From IMG/VR virus record IMGVR_UViG_3300042691_011765, positions 1-63,511 of that record: a stretch of 63,511 nucleotides of DNA. One strand, written 5' to 3'. Of the stretch, positions 34,930 through 42,538 are shown piece after piece (position 1 is the first letter of the stretch; the number at the start of each line of letters is the position of its first letter). Made by a program: the position numbers and the translations under genes. This stretch comes from a virus. The notes below the pieces were generated by a model that worked only from the letters and a program-made list of their open reading frames with translations, was not told the DNA's origin and did not search any database.

Positions 34930-35388
34930 TTAAGCCAGACGAATCAGCGCCGAAGTCGAGTTGTTGGTCGGCATCGTCAGCGTAAACGTCCCCGCAGTAA
35001 CCGTCTGGCTACCGAAGGTGTGCGCACTGACTGCACGGTTACCCTGCGTGAAGTTGTAAATCAGAACGCAGTCGAACGCCGTGGTGAGCGAAACCGTCGT
35101 GTAGGTGATGCTCGCGGTCGGCGTGGTAAATGCAGTGGTGCCCGAGCTGGACGGCGCGTTCCACGAAGTAATAGCAACACCGCCAGCGGTGTAGTTGGTG
35201 CCCGTCACCTCGCCAGTGGTGGTATACACCGTGGTAGTCGAGTTGATCGTCGCGGAAGCAAGATACAGCGCGGCTTTGAACGAGTCCGCAGTGTTGATCG
35301 TGCGGGCAGGGTTCGTTGCGCTGAAGTTGTGATAGGCATTGAGCAACTCGGCTTTGAACGAGGTTGCCATTGCTTGAGTATTGGCCAT
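34930..35388 (-). CDS. Structural protein, paralogue of the 36348-36794 product
   Basis: This 152-residue protein is beta-rich and Thr/Ser-rich. It shares with the 148-residue protein at 36348 a GEVTGTNYTAGGVAI element in the middle and a C-terminal FxxxxPxxxSTSALIRLA. AAGGAG precedes the start. It probably decorates the capsid or tail. The two copies flank the glycosyltransferase-like gene, which suggests duplication followed by insertion. Confidence 0.7.
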   Translation of the reverse strand: MANTQAMATSFKAELLNAYHNFSATNPARTINTADSFKAALYLASATINSTTTVYTTTGEVTGTNYTAGGVAITSWNAPSSSGTTAFTTPTASITYTTVSLTTAFDCVLIYNFTQGNRAVSAHTFGSQTVTAGTFTLTMPTNNSTSALIRLA

Positions 35389-35405
35389 TTCAGACTCCTT
35401 TTAAA

Positions 35406-35609
35406 TTAGGCGATCATTGCGGCGACGCCGTCAGAAAATACGTTCTTCTTGAGGTGGACATGCACAGAACGATGCACTAGCTCCCCCTCGTGCCAGTATT
35501 CGACCCAGTTCACGATTTCATGATCGTTTTCATCCGACCCTACCCGCTTCTCCAACAGGGACTCGTCCATCTCGCCCTTGGTCGTAGTTACCAGCGTCTT
35601 TAGCTCCAT
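35406..35609 (-). CDS. Small conserved protein, 67 residues
   Basis: The start at 35609 (MELKTLVTTTKGEMDESLLEKRV) is supported by GAGGTG about 8 nt upstream. The sequence contains WVEYWHEGELVHRSVHVHL. It overlaps the 3' end of the upstream glycosyltransferase-like gene by 80 nt in another frame. Function is unknown. Confidence 0.65.
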   Translation of the reverse strand: MELKTLVTTTKGEMDESLLEKRVGSDENDHEIVNWVEYWHEGELVHRSVHVHLKKNVFSDGVAAMIA

Positions 35610-36351
35610 GTTGCGCACCTCTAATAACAGGAATGGCTGAACCTTCAAAAAGATAAGAACCAACGTGCCCCAATTTTACCCACGGAGCAGCGTAAATTTG
35701 TATCCCATTCTCACGACATACATGACAGAACCCGTAGTCCTCGGACATGTGCCTGCCGGTGCCCGGGTCTTTCATGGTCTTGAAGAAGTCATGAACGATC
35801 TGATCGCCTTCGCCGTCGATGTAGGTATCTACAACAGGAATCAGATTTTCAAAGACCCGGCGCTTGATGAGCATGAAACCCGTGCCTACGCCGAACACCT
35901 CCATAGGCTCATGGATGTTGGCCACCTGCTCTTTTGAGTGATTCAAAAGATCGACAACGTGTTCTGCCGTGTATTTCTTGAGGTCGTCTGGGCCAGCGCC
36001 AGCCAGCGCCATTTTATGCACCATCCCCCAGTTGATCTGCTTCTTGGGGTAAATGCCCGCGATGACATCCTTGTCCGCGCACATCATCTTCCAGATGTCC
36101 ATGGCTTCAAATTTGATGTCCGCGTCAATGAACATCATGTGCGTAGCATCGCTGGAAAGGAAAATGGAGGCGAGTTGATTCCTTGCGCTGGGGATGAGGC
36201 TATTGTTGTACATGAACGCGTAGAACACATCCACGTTATAGCTGTTCATGACCATGTTGATGCTAAGACAAGACCGCGTGTATTCCCCGCTGCACATACC
36301 GCCATACATCGGGGTTGCGATCATTACCTTTGCGCGTTTTTTGTCTGTCAT
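35530..36351 (-). CDS. Glycosyltransferase-like protein (GT-A fold)
   Basis: In this 273-residue protein, residues 8-16 (VMIATPMYG) and the FIDADI DxD-type motif near residues 74-79 fit a nucleotide-sugar-dependent transferase of the GT-A type. A conserved GTGFMLIKRRVFENL and SEDYGFCHVCRENG support this. Its location within the structural block suggests glycosylation of virion or host surface components. The last ~32 residues (after ...GSAIPVI) are translated out of frame over the start of the 67-residue gene and look non-conserved, so the functional protein may end near residue 240. Confidence 0.78.
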   Translation of the reverse strand: MTDKKRAKVMIATPMYGGMCSGEYTRSCLSINMVMNSYNVDVFYAFMYNNSLIPSARNQLASIFLSSDATHMMFIDADIKFEAMDIWKMMCADKDVIAGIYPKKQINWGMVHKMALAGAGPDDLKKYTAEHVVDLLNHSKEQVANIHEPMEVFGVGTGFMLIKRRVFENLIPVVDTYIDGEGDQIVHDFFKTMKDPGTGRHMSEDYGFCHVCRENGIQIYAAPWVKLGHVGSYLFEGSAIPVIRGAQHGAKDAGNYDQGRDGRVPVGEAGRVG

Positions 36352-36794
36352 CCTAGCCTCAGTATGGCGGAGGTGCTGGTTGCCGCCGGAAATTGAATTT
36401 GAAACGTCGTGGTTGAAGTCTTATCGGAGCCAAAATCCAAAACACAAACAGCAGGGTTGGTAGAACCGTTGTACCTGTAGATCAACGCGCCACGGGCCGT
36501 AATTGCGCCAGACCATGTCACGTTTGAAAACGACCAGTAGGCTACTGCACCGCTGCCAGTCTGGTTACCAAGCGTGGGAACTTGGTTGATTGTTAGTGTA
36601 GCACCACCAGCAGAGTATCCTGCATCGGTGACCTCGCCGGTAGCCGTATAAGCCGTGGTATCCGCGTCCAGCGTAGCCGCGTTGGTGTAGAGCGCCACCT
36701 TGTAGACATCGGTCGTGCCGGTGTTGAAGTTGTACGTACCAGACGGCAAGCCGGTCTTGAAGACGTTGCACAGCGCGTTACCGGTGAAAGCCAT
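36348..36794 (-). CDS. Structural protein, paralogue of the 34930-35388 product
   Basis: This 148-residue beta-rich protein contains VYKVALYTNAATLDADTTAYTATGEVTDAGYSAGGATL and ends FQIQFPAATSTSAILRLG. The same YTxTGEVTxxxYxAGG and STSAxxRL elements appear in the 152-residue protein 1 kb downstream. Such pairs are usual in phage head-tail regions and may be decoration or tail-completion proteins. Confidence 0.7.
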   Translation of the reverse strand: MAFTGNALCNVFKTGLPSGTYNFNTGTTDVYKVALYTNAATLDADTTAYTATGEVTDAGYSAGGATLTINQVPTLGNQTGSGAVAYWSFSNVTWSGAITARGALIYRYNGSTNPAVCVLDFGSDKTSTTTFQIQFPAATSTSAILRLG

Positions 36795-36795
36795 A

Positions 36796-37500
36796 TCAGC
36801 TTACCGGGACACGAGGCGTCCCGCTCCTGTATTGATCCTGCTTCTCCATGCCATCGCCAAGACGCTTGGCCAGCATCAGTGCTTCCTGATACTTCTTCTC
36901 GTAGTTGGCCACCATGTCTGGCTCACCCTTCATGAACGTGTAGGCTTCCACCAGCGAGCCGTAAAGCAGCACGGGGTCGTAGTTCTCGCTCAGCCACGTA
37001 TATCCGCCAGCAACGGTGGTGATGGACTCAGGGTAGTAGAAGTAGTGCAGCTCCAGCGTGTAGGCTGCATCCGGAGTCGGCCCAAGGATGAAGGTCAGTT
37101 CGGTCTCGTCGTTCGATACCGGGCCGAACATGGCGTAGTAAGCGGGGAGACCCGTCGCTGTCGGAACAGGGTACGCTTCGCGGATGTAACTCACATCCTT
37201 GTTGAGCAGGTAGTTGTACGCGCCAGTCCCGTCTATCACCGCAATCGAGTAAACCGCCAGAAAATCCAATGGGCAGTTCAGGTATTTGTTGTTCGGCGCA
37301 GCAGTGCCGGTAACATTCTTTCGCAGGGCGGGGAACAGGACGGTGTTATAGATTCGCTGCTCGGCCTGAGTAATGAAGGTATTGATCTGCTCGGCGCTGG
37401 TGAGCGTGTCAGCACTCCCCGTGCTACCAGTAAAGACGGTATCTGGGAAGTCGTTTTCAAGGTAACCCTTGATCGTTGTAAACAGCGTCGAGTAGTTCAT
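36796..37500 (-). CDS. Head-tail adaptor / tail tubular protein A-like
   Basis: In this 234-residue protein the N-terminal segments YSTLFTTIKGYLENDFPDT and EQINTFITQAEQRIYNTVLFPALRKNV form the helical start seen in gp11-like tail tubular/adaptor proteins of podoviruses. They are followed by LNCPLDFLAVYSIAV and a C-terminal helical part. It likely forms a ring below the portal. Its gene follows the connector gene at 38276 and four small genes. Confidence 0.75.
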   Translation of the reverse strand: MNYSTLFTTIKGYLENDFPDTVFTGSTGSADTLTSAEQINTFITQAEQRIYNTVLFPALRKNVTGTAAPNNKYLNCPLDFLAVYSIAVIDGTGAYNYLLNKDVSYIREAYPVPTATGLPAYYAMFGPVSNDETELTFILGPTPDAAYTLELHYFYYPESITTVAGGYTWLSENYDPVLLYGSLVEAYTFMKGEPDMVANYEKKYQEALMLAKRLGDGMEKQDQYRSGTPRVPVS

Positions 37501-37508
37501 GCCTCACC

Positions 37509-37700
37509 TCAAGCCATCGGGCCTCGTGCCATCACGCCCTTGGTAGCCGCACCGGTGCCGCGAATCTTGATGCCGGTGGTCTTGGGCTCCGGGTAGTCCT
37601 TGCTGGCGATGTTGGCAGCACCCGCATTCATGTTGTTGATGGTCTCACGGTTCTTGGCGAGTCCCACCGGAGCGACTTTGACGGGTTTGATCTTGGCCAT
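37509..37700 (-). CDS. Small basic protein, 63 residues
   Basis: The ATG at 37700 shares one base with the stop of the preceding gene (TGATG); GGGAG lies upstream. The protein is Lys/Ala/Gly-rich (MAKIKPVKVAPVGLAKNRETINNMNAGAAN) and has no recognised domain. It is one of a run of small basic proteins in this part of the late operon, possibly DNA-associated or head-completion factors. Confidence 0.6.
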   Translation of the reverse strand: MAKIKPVKVAPVGLAKNRETINNMNAGAANIASKDYPEPKTTGIKIRGTGAATKGVMARGPMA

Positions 37701-37846
37701 CACTTGCTCCCTTGATTCTTGGCGCGGGCCATATTACGACCCATTTTCTTCATTTCCATCGAGGTCACGCCGCCCTTTTTGAAGGTCGGCTTCTTGCCCG
37801 GGTGCATCCGTTGTTCGTGTTTCTTGACAGCTTTTTTGGCGTCCAT
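37700..37846 (-). CDS. Very small basic protein, 48 residues
   Basis: The ATG at 37846 has AGGAG 6 nt upstream, and the frame reads MDAKKAVKKHEQRMHPGKKP...FKKGGVTSMEMKKMGRNMARAKNQGSK. Over a third of residues are Lys/Arg. The FKKGGV element resembles the KKGG(S)V stretch in neighbouring minor head proteins. It is translationally coupled to the next gene by a one-base stop/start overlap. The good ribosome site and coupling make it credible despite its size. Confidence 0.7.
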   Translation of the reverse strand: MDAKKAVKKHEQRMHPGKKPTFKKGGVTSMEMKKMGRNMARAKNQGSK

Positions 37847-37855
37847 GTTTCACTC

Positions 37856-38266
37856 CTAAGTGACGGACACGGTTACCGTGCCCAATGAAATGGTCGGGGC
37901 CAGCGAATTTGGGGTCAGATTATCATCGTTGGCCCTAGCCCCGCCAACAGGTGCCCACCCCCACTGGATTATACGGCTACCGCCCTCCGGTGTCCCGGTG
38001 TCGTTCGGACTAATCTGCAGCCCGCTGGTGCCCGAAGTCCGATAGCTCACATCCGGGCGGGGCTGGCGCACGGCTTGGGGGTCGTTTACGGGGTACATCC
38101 CAAGCTGCAACTGTGGGTGGTCCTGCTCCCAGCACTGGCGGCAGACCTTGATTTCGACGTTCTTGGTCTTGATGACCAGCGTCTTCAACTGCTTCAGCTT
38201 GAATCGAAACCCGCAGCGGTCGCACTCCGCTATTGCGAATTTTCCAGAGGAAAACTGATTGGGCAC
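37856..38266 (-). CDS. Zinc-ribbon-like conserved phage protein, 136 residues
   Basis: It starts with GTG after AGGGG. CDRCGFRFKLKQL and KVCRQCWEQDHPQLQLG form a CxxC...CxxC zinc ribbon in the first 50 residues. DPQAVRQPRPDVS follows, then a variable tail. This arrangement is conserved beside the connector genes of podovirus-like phages. Probably a virion or assembly protein of unknown function. Confidence 0.75.
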   Translation of the reverse strand: MPNQFSSGKFAIAECDRCGFRFKLKQLKTLVIKTKNVEIKVCRQCWEQDHPQLQLGMYPVNDPQAVRQPRPDVSYRTSGTSGLQISPNDTGTPEGGSRIIQWGWAPVGGARANDDNLTPNSLAPTISLGTVTVSVT

Positions 38267-38275
38267 GGTTTCCCC

Positions 38276-38998
38276 TTACCCGATGAACATCTGCCTCGGG
38301 ACGAACCGGATCGACGCTTTTTCCCGATCCTCTTCCGCCGCCAACGCAAACTGCTGCTCATAGTCCGCCTTCAGCTCCATCCGGCGGGCCGGATCAACCT
38401 CGGGCATCTTCATCGACAGGTAGTAGGCCAGCCCCGACACCATGCAGGGGAGGAACCGGAACGGGATGTCTTGGCCGTTGATACCGTTGCCAGCATCCTG
38501 AATTCGCCGCAGCCGCCAGTACACGAAGGTGTAGGTCTGGGAGTTGTCCGGCTTCGGCCAGACATGTATTTGGGGATACTCAATGACGTTGGTGGAGTCG
38601 GTCGCACCCGTCTTACGCTGGAACCACACCTGAATCGGGCGGCCCGTGGCGTTCTTGTTCGGGATCGTAGCGTAGGTGGAGACGCTGATCCGGGTGATGT
38701 TGATGTCGGTCTGGTTGGTGCCGGTGCCCGTGCGGATGACGTGATCCAGCAAGTCGATGGTATCGACCGGCATGTCGTAGTCGCCGACGTTGTAAGTGAG
38801 TACTTGCGAACCCTGTTCAATAGTCCACAAGTTGATACCACGATTTGCCCATTCGATAGTCAGCAGGTTCAGCGACCGCCGCGCCGTACGGAAGTCGTAG
38901 CCCGACCGCAGCTCCTTGCCGCAACGCTCAAACGCTTCTTCAATCAGCGTGTTGAGATCGAGGTTGAACTCGGTGGTGTCTGTGGTCTTGAAAGCCAT
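38276..38998 (-). CDS. Head-tail connector / adaptor protein, 240 residues
   Basis: A helical N-terminus (FNLDLNTLIEEAFERCG...RSLNLLTIEWANRGINLW) is followed by a beta domain and a C-terminal helical end (LAYYLSMKMPEVD...LKADYEQQFALAAEEDREKAS). This is the pattern of P22 gp4-like/T7 gp11-like adaptors that bind the portal. GAGGTT precedes the start. Its position downstream of capsid genes and near another adaptor (36796) supports the call. Confidence 0.75.
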   Translation of the reverse strand: MAFKTTDTTEFNLDLNTLIEEAFERCGKELRSGYDFRTARRSLNLLTIEWANRGINLWTIEQGSQVLTYNVGDYDMPVDTIDLLDHVIRTGTGTNQTDINITRISVSTYATIPNKNATGRPIQVWFQRKTGATDSTNVIEYPQIHVWPKPDNSQTYTFVYWRLRRIQDAGNGINGQDIPFRFLPCMVSGLAYYLSMKMPEVDPARRMELKADYEQQFALAAEEDREKASIRFVPRQMFIG

Positions 38999-39231
38999 TA
39001 CCGGAACCTCGCGGTCTTCTTAGCGATGCCCTTGGGTTGGGCGACGAACTGCTTGCCCGCCCGCTTACCACGGCGCTTCGCAGCGGTGGTGGCAGCGTAT
39101 TCAGCGGGACTCAGGGACTTGATGGCGGCCTCGGGCAGATAACGCTCCCCGGTCTTGCTGGAGGGCTTACCCGACTTGGTACGCCACTTCTGGGCGGTCC
39201 AGTCTTTCAGGCTTTGCTGGGGAGACTTCAA
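38998..39231 (-). CDS. Small basic conserved protein (DUF5872-like), 77 residues
   Basis: It starts with TTG. The sequence KSPQQSLKDWTAQKWRTKSGKPSSKTGERYLPEAAIKSL is a well-conserved phage and viral motif that I associate with DUF5872. The rest is Lys/Arg-rich. Function is unknown; nucleic-acid binding is plausible from its charge. It overlaps the preceding gene by 4 nt. Confidence 0.7.
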   Translation of the reverse strand: MKSPQQSLKDWTAQKWRTKSGKPSSKTGERYLPEAAIKSLSPAEYAATTAAKRRGKRAGKQFVAQPKGIAKKTARFR

Positions 39232-39509
39232 TCCCGATACCCCCCGCCCTTGGCCTTGTACTGCTTGGCCAGCAGTTGCGCTTTACGGGCGCTCCATTGG
39301 CCTGCAGCCGTGCCCTGCACCGCCCGGGCTTTGATGCTCTTGAACAGCGACTCCCGCATCCCGGGCTTGGTGTAGTTGCCTGCCTGATTGACGCGGGATT
39401 CCCCGCCAGCCTTGAACAGCTTGACCGGCTCGTTACCGTCGCGCTTCTTGACGGTCTTCTTGGGATGTTTGGAGGGGGCGATAACCCCCATCCCGCGAGA
39501 GGACATCAT
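39228..39509 (-). CDS. Small basic conserved phage protein, 93 residues
   Basis: The N-terminus GVIAPSKHPKKTVKKRDGNEPVKLFKAGG and C-terminus GQWSARKAQLLAKQYKAKGGGYRD follow a pattern seen in many tailed phages in the head-completion region. A start a few residues in (MGVIAPS) is also possible. It is highly basic and likely a minor virion protein. Confidence 0.7.
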   Translation of the reverse strand: MMSSRGMGVIAPSKHPKKTVKKRDGNEPVKLFKAGGESRVNQAGNYTKPGMRESLFKSIKARAVQGTAAGQWSARKAQLLAKQYKAKGGGYRD

Positions 39510-39826
39510 CAGCAGGCCCTACCACCCTTGGCCATCTTGATCATCTTGCCCTTGGTTTTACCCTTGGACTCGATGCCACCGCCTTTGGCGTATTTCTTCA
39601 TGCCGGCTTCCGCCATTTCGTGCTTCAGCATGGACTTCGGAGCGCCTTTCTTTTTCATGAAGGACACTTCTTTCTTCATCATCGCTTTGGACTCTTTCAC
39701 AGGACCACCTCCTTTTTTAGAGAACTCTCGCCCCACAGATTGCGGGACACCCACCTTCTTGGCGAACCCTTTGTTATGGGCCACCGCCTGCATGAAACGT
39801 TTTTGCTTCTCGGACACCGCAGGCAT
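39509..39826 (-). CDS. Small basic protein with KGKTKG tag, 105 residues
   Basis: The first half (SEKQKRFMQAVAHNKGFAKKVGVPQSVGREF) is a conserved helical phage segment. The second half is Lys/Met-rich with MKKYAKGGGIESKGKTKGKMIKMAKGGRAC. The KGKTKGKMI element recurs at the C-termini of the next two upstream proteins, pointing to a shared targeting or binding tag. Confidence 0.7.
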   Translation of the reverse strand: MPAVSEKQKRFMQAVAHNKGFAKKVGVPQSVGREFSKKGGGPVKESKAMMKKEVSFMKKKGAPKSMLKHEMAEAGMKKYAKGGGIESKGKTKGKMIKMAKGGRAC

Positions 39827-40107
39827 CAGATCATCCGACCTTTGGTTTTACCACGTTGCGCGATACCGTCTGCACGACGGGAAGCGGAAACAGAACCGCC
39901 TTTTTTCATACCCGCAGTCGGAGCTTTGATGACGGGGGAAGCCGTAGCGGTGGCAGCATTTCGCGCCTTTTCTTCCTCGCGGTCTTGGAGTCTATCGTAG
40001 GCTAGATTCCCAATAAGCCCGACACCGCGAAGCAACTTGGGGTTATCCGCTATCACTGCCGGAATAACACCCAGCGCCCCGCTCTTCAAAAAGTCCTTGG
40101 CACTCAT
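39826..40107 (-). CDS. Small protein with C-terminal SRRADGIAQRGKTKGRMI tag, 93 residues
   Basis: A short hydrophobic stretch lies at residues 10-20 (GALGVIPAVIA). A charged helix (YDRLQDREEEKARNAATA) follows, then the tag KKGGSVSASRRADGIAQRGKTKGRMI. The upstream neighbour ends in almost the same 25 residues. Probably a minor head protein; function unknown. Confidence 0.7.
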   Translation of the reverse strand: MSAKDFLKSGALGVIPAVIADNPKLLRGVGLIGNLAYDRLQDREEEKARNAATATASPVIKAPTAGMKKGGSVSASRRADGIAQRGKTKGRMI

Positions 40108-40412
40108 CAGATAATCCTACCCTTGGTCTTGCCTTTGGTAGCGATACCATCAGCGCGGCGAGAGGCGGAGCCTACGGAGCCGCCTTTTTTGTACCCTGCG
40201 TCTTTGTATGCTTCATATTCACGGGCCGCCGAAGGTACAGACTCGCGCATACGTTTTGCGAGTTTTTGATCGTCGCTTGCGGCTTTGCGCATAGTGGGCG
40301 CAATACGAGACAGAAAGTCAGATTCACCGGAGATACCGCGCTTCATAATCTCCCGGGATTTATCCAATTTTTCCTGCTCTGCTTCCGTCGGTTTACGGTA
40401 GTTTTGTGGCAT
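40107..40412 (-). CDS. Small protein with C-terminal SRRADGIATKGKTKGRII tag, 101 residues
   Basis: Residues 1-75 are charged and helical (PTEAEQEKLDKSREIMKRGISGESDFL...LAKRMRESVPSAAREYEAYKDAGY). They are followed by KKGGSVGSASRRADGIATKGKTKGRII, nearly the same tag as in the next gene. The two genes overlap by one base. The bodies differ while the tags match, which suggests that the tag is the shared functional unit. Confidence 0.7.
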   Translation of the reverse strand: MPQNYRKPTEAEQEKLDKSREIMKRGISGESDFLSRIAPTMRKAASDDQKLAKRMRESVPSAAREYEAYKDAGYKKGGSVGSASRRADGIATKGKTKGRII

Positions 40413-40414
40413 CT

Positions 40415-40666
40415 CTATCCCCTTTGCGCTTTCGCAAGGTCATCAATTTTTGCTTCAAGACGTTTAAACCCGTCATCAAAGCGTTCAACAATCCGGTCAA
40501 CCTTGTCATCAACCTCTTTGCGAGTGATGTGCTCACGAGCGACCTCCTCCCTCGTTTTGTTCAAAAGGATGCTGATGCGATTAAGCTCGTCTACCTTACC
40601 TTTGAGCATAAACCCCATTCCGGCGACGAAAAACGACAGGATCGCGTTCCAAAGCATCATCTCCAT
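40415..40666 (-). CDS. Small single-TM coiled-coil protein, 83 residues
   Basis: The N-terminal hydrophobic segment is LWNAILSFFVAGMGFML. A long charged helix with heptad character (KGKVDELNRISILLNKTREEVAREHITRKEVDDKVDRIVERFDDGFKRLEAKIDDLAKA) follows. Such proteins in phages may be membrane-associated virion or lysis-control proteins; the family is not assigned. Confidence 0.65.
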   Translation of the reverse strand: MEMMLWNAILSFFVAGMGFMLKGKVDELNRISILLNKTREEVAREHITRKEVDDKVDRIVERFDDGFKRLEAKIDDLAKAQRG

Positions 40667-40669
40667 GGC

Positions 40670-40924
40670 TTAGCATTTCCATGCGCGGAGGCTTTTGTTA
40701 ATACGGCTGTTCGGGTCGTTCGCTGTCTTCGCTGAAGTCAGCTTCTTCTTCATACCCTTCATACGAGCGCAGAAGCTGTCTCTCCGAGGGCCGCCTTCGG
40801 GTTGAGGGGCCTTCAAACCGGGTTTGCCGGGGTTTGCCGCGTTGTAGGAAGCCCTCCCCTTCGCGTTCAAACCACCTTTCGGATTTTTGCCTTCTTTTCG
40901 CTGCCATGCTGGACTCTTAGCCAT
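40670..40924 (-). CDS. Conserved small basic phage protein, 84 residues
   Basis: The start at 40924 gives MAKSPAWQRKEGKNPKGGLNAKGRASYN, followed by KPGLKAPQPEGGPRRDSFCARMKGMKKKLTS and NDPNSRINKSLRAWKC. This strongly conserved layout is found in many phages. Function is unknown; the invariant RRDSFCARMKGM and C-terminal Cys suggest a structural role in the virion. Confidence 0.75.
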   Translation of the reverse strand: MAKSPAWQRKEGKNPKGGLNAKGRASYNAANPGKPGLKAPQPEGGPRRDSFCARMKGMKKKLTSAKTANDPNSRINKSLRAWKC

Positions 40925-40928
40925 GGAA

Positions 40929-41213
40929 TCATCCGTAGTAAGCAGTGACGGCTGCCGCACCGTTGATGTCGAGGAACAACCCATTCTCGCCCAAAATACC
41001 TTGGCCGGGGATGTTGACCGGGAACGTGCCAGTTGCTGCCGTGCTGACCGTCAGGAGTGCCGTGCCAGAAGCCGCAGCCGCATTGTCATAAACGATAAGA
41101 GCAGCGCCAGCAGAGGTAACCGTCACGGTTAAGCCCTTGAGGCGCGCCCTTCCTGCGAATATCACACCATCGCCGGTGAGATATTTTGATTGAACATCGG
41201 TTTGCATTGCCAT
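40929..41213 (-). CDS. Small beta-rich structural protein, 94 residues
   Basis: The sequence MAMQTDVQSKYLTGDGVIFAGRARLKGLTVT...GENGLFLDINGAAAVTAYYG is beta-rich with small residues, typical of capsid decoration proteins. It lies between the methyltransferase-like gene and the minor basic proteins. A role on the virion is inferred. Confidence 0.6.
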   Translation of the reverse strand: MAMQTDVQSKYLTGDGVIFAGRARLKGLTVTVTSAGAALIVYDNAAAASGTALLTVSTAATGTFPVNIPGQGILGENGLFLDINGAAAVTAYYG

Positions 41214-41225
41214 GTTATTGCCCTC

Positions 41226-41858
41226 TTAGGCTGCGGTCTTTTGGACGATCACTTGGTAGAATTTATGAACCAAGTTGATTCGATCTTGGTAGATGTTCAG
41301 GAAGGCGTCGATAGCGATTGTGGGCTTGTGCGTTTCTGGAAGACCCCCGCCCCAGCCGTAGTCGTCGAATATCATGATCCCGCCAACCTTGAGCAGACCC
41401 CACGACATGACGGCATCGGTGATAACGTCTGGCGCTTGATGAGACCCGTCGATATACACAAAGTCGAACTTTGCTTGATCGTCAGGCTTTTCCGATAGCA
41501 GTTGGGAAAGCGCGTTCTGCGAGGTGTCACGGATGGTGCGTACCCCAATTTTCTTGGAGCCAACTCTATCCTGCGCCAGTCTGATGTTTTGGTGGAAACG
41601 TCTTTCGACTGCCCCCATGTCGTGGCCCTGCGGCTTGTGTTCTTCACCGCCTTCCCACGTATCCACGCAAACTAGCTCACCACCGTCTGCCACTGCATTC
41701 TCAATCAACCAAACCGCACTTCGGCCTTCAAACGAACCTATCTCCAGAAACCTACCGCGTGAAGACATCTGCCGAACAATCTGAGACCAGATAGGGGGCG
41801 ACCACGAAAACCAATCGGTCGTGAACTCATACGGTACCTGTACCTCAAGGGTATCCAC
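41226..41858 (-). CDS. Class I SAM-dependent methyltransferase
   Basis: In this 210-residue protein with a GTG start, GRFLEIGSFEGRSAVWLIE (about residues 35-53) is the AdoMet-binding motif I. LVCVDTW is the acidic motif II and FDFVYIDGSHQAPDV the motif IV-like segment of the Methyltransf_24 group. These enzymes often act on sugars or small molecules. Located in the structural block like the glycosyltransferase at 35530, it may modify a virion glycan or host surface; the substrate is unknown. Confidence 0.82.
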   Translation of the reverse strand: MDTLEVQVPYEFTTDWFSWSPPIWSQIVRQMSSRGRFLEIGSFEGRSAVWLIENAVADGGELVCVDTWEGGEEHKPQGHDMGAVERRFHQNIRLAQDRVGSKKIGVRTIRDTSQNALSQLLSEKPDDQAKFDFVYIDGSHQAPDVITDAVMSWGLLKVGGIMIFDDYGWGGGLPETHKPTIAIDAFLNIYQDRINLVHKFYQVIVQKTAA

Positions 41859-41885
41859 GGTACGCCCCTAATCTGGCGCTACAGA

Positions 41886-42419
41886 TTACGAATCAGCAAA
41901 CGGAGTCGCTACTGTACCGGAGCCGAGGAGAACGCCTTCCACGTAGTACTTGTTCGCGGCAAGAACCGTGCAACGAATCCAAGAACCCGCAGCGCCACCG
42001 GTGGTGGTTCCATTCAGGTTAATGTAATCATTTGCGGCGGCGGGGGCGTACCCGGTAACAGCGCCAGCGGTATCGGTATCCACCACGAGGATAGAACCAA
42101 CGTATTTATCAGTTCCGTTGGTGGCGATGGATACAGCGGTAGCCGCAGTCTCGATGAAGAACGTATAGCTGGTGCCGACGTTGTTCAGAGTATTCGGGTC
42201 AACACCCGGACCCGCCGAAGTGGGGCTGGCGCTGGTATTGATCGCCGGGAGAGTGATGACCAGAGTGGCGTCGTTGGTGCGGATCAGGCGACCCGCATAG
42301 TTTGCGACGTTCAGCGTAACGGTGTTGGTACCGTTCGGCAGGTTAATGACGGCGTTAGGGCCTTGGGAGTAGAAACCGCCAAGCGACCGCACTGGGCCTT
42401 CAAAAGTAGAAATAGCCAT
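41886..42419 (-). CDS. Virion structural protein, possible capsid decoration
   Basis: This 177-residue protein opens with AISTFEGPVRSLGGFYSQGPNA and continues with TLNVANYAGRLIRTNDATLVITLP. It is beta-rich with a FFIETAATAVSIATNG core. The same start is common in proteins encoded next to phage major capsid genes. It is the first gene after the strong promoter at 42510-42538. Confidence 0.7.
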   Translation of the reverse strand: MAISTFEGPVRSLGGFYSQGPNAVINLPNGTNTVTLNVANYAGRLIRTNDATLVITLPAINTSASPTSAGPGVDPNTLNNVGTSYTFFIETAATAVSIATNGTDKYVGSILVVDTDTAGAVTGYAPAAANDYINLNGTTTGGAAGSWIRCTVLAANKYYVEGVLLGSGTVATPFADS

Positions 42420-42509
42420 GTCTTACCTTTCGTGTGTTAGCACTCCCCGCATCGTCTCTAACAAGTCTGCCCAGCCAGTCGATACGGGTAAATATCTGGG
42501 GCTAGGAGG

Positions 42510-42538
42510 GTTATAGCAGGTGGGGTTGGGGGTGTCAA
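42510..42538 (-). promoter_or_regulatory. Strong sigma70-like promoter
   Basis: On the - strand, TTGACA (42533-42538) and TATAAC (42510-42515) are separated by exactly 17 nt. The -35 is a perfect consensus match and the -10 matches five of six bases. It lies directly after the terminator of the capsid gene and overlaps its T tract. It would restart transcription of the minor head and tail genes around position 42503. Confidence 0.85.
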
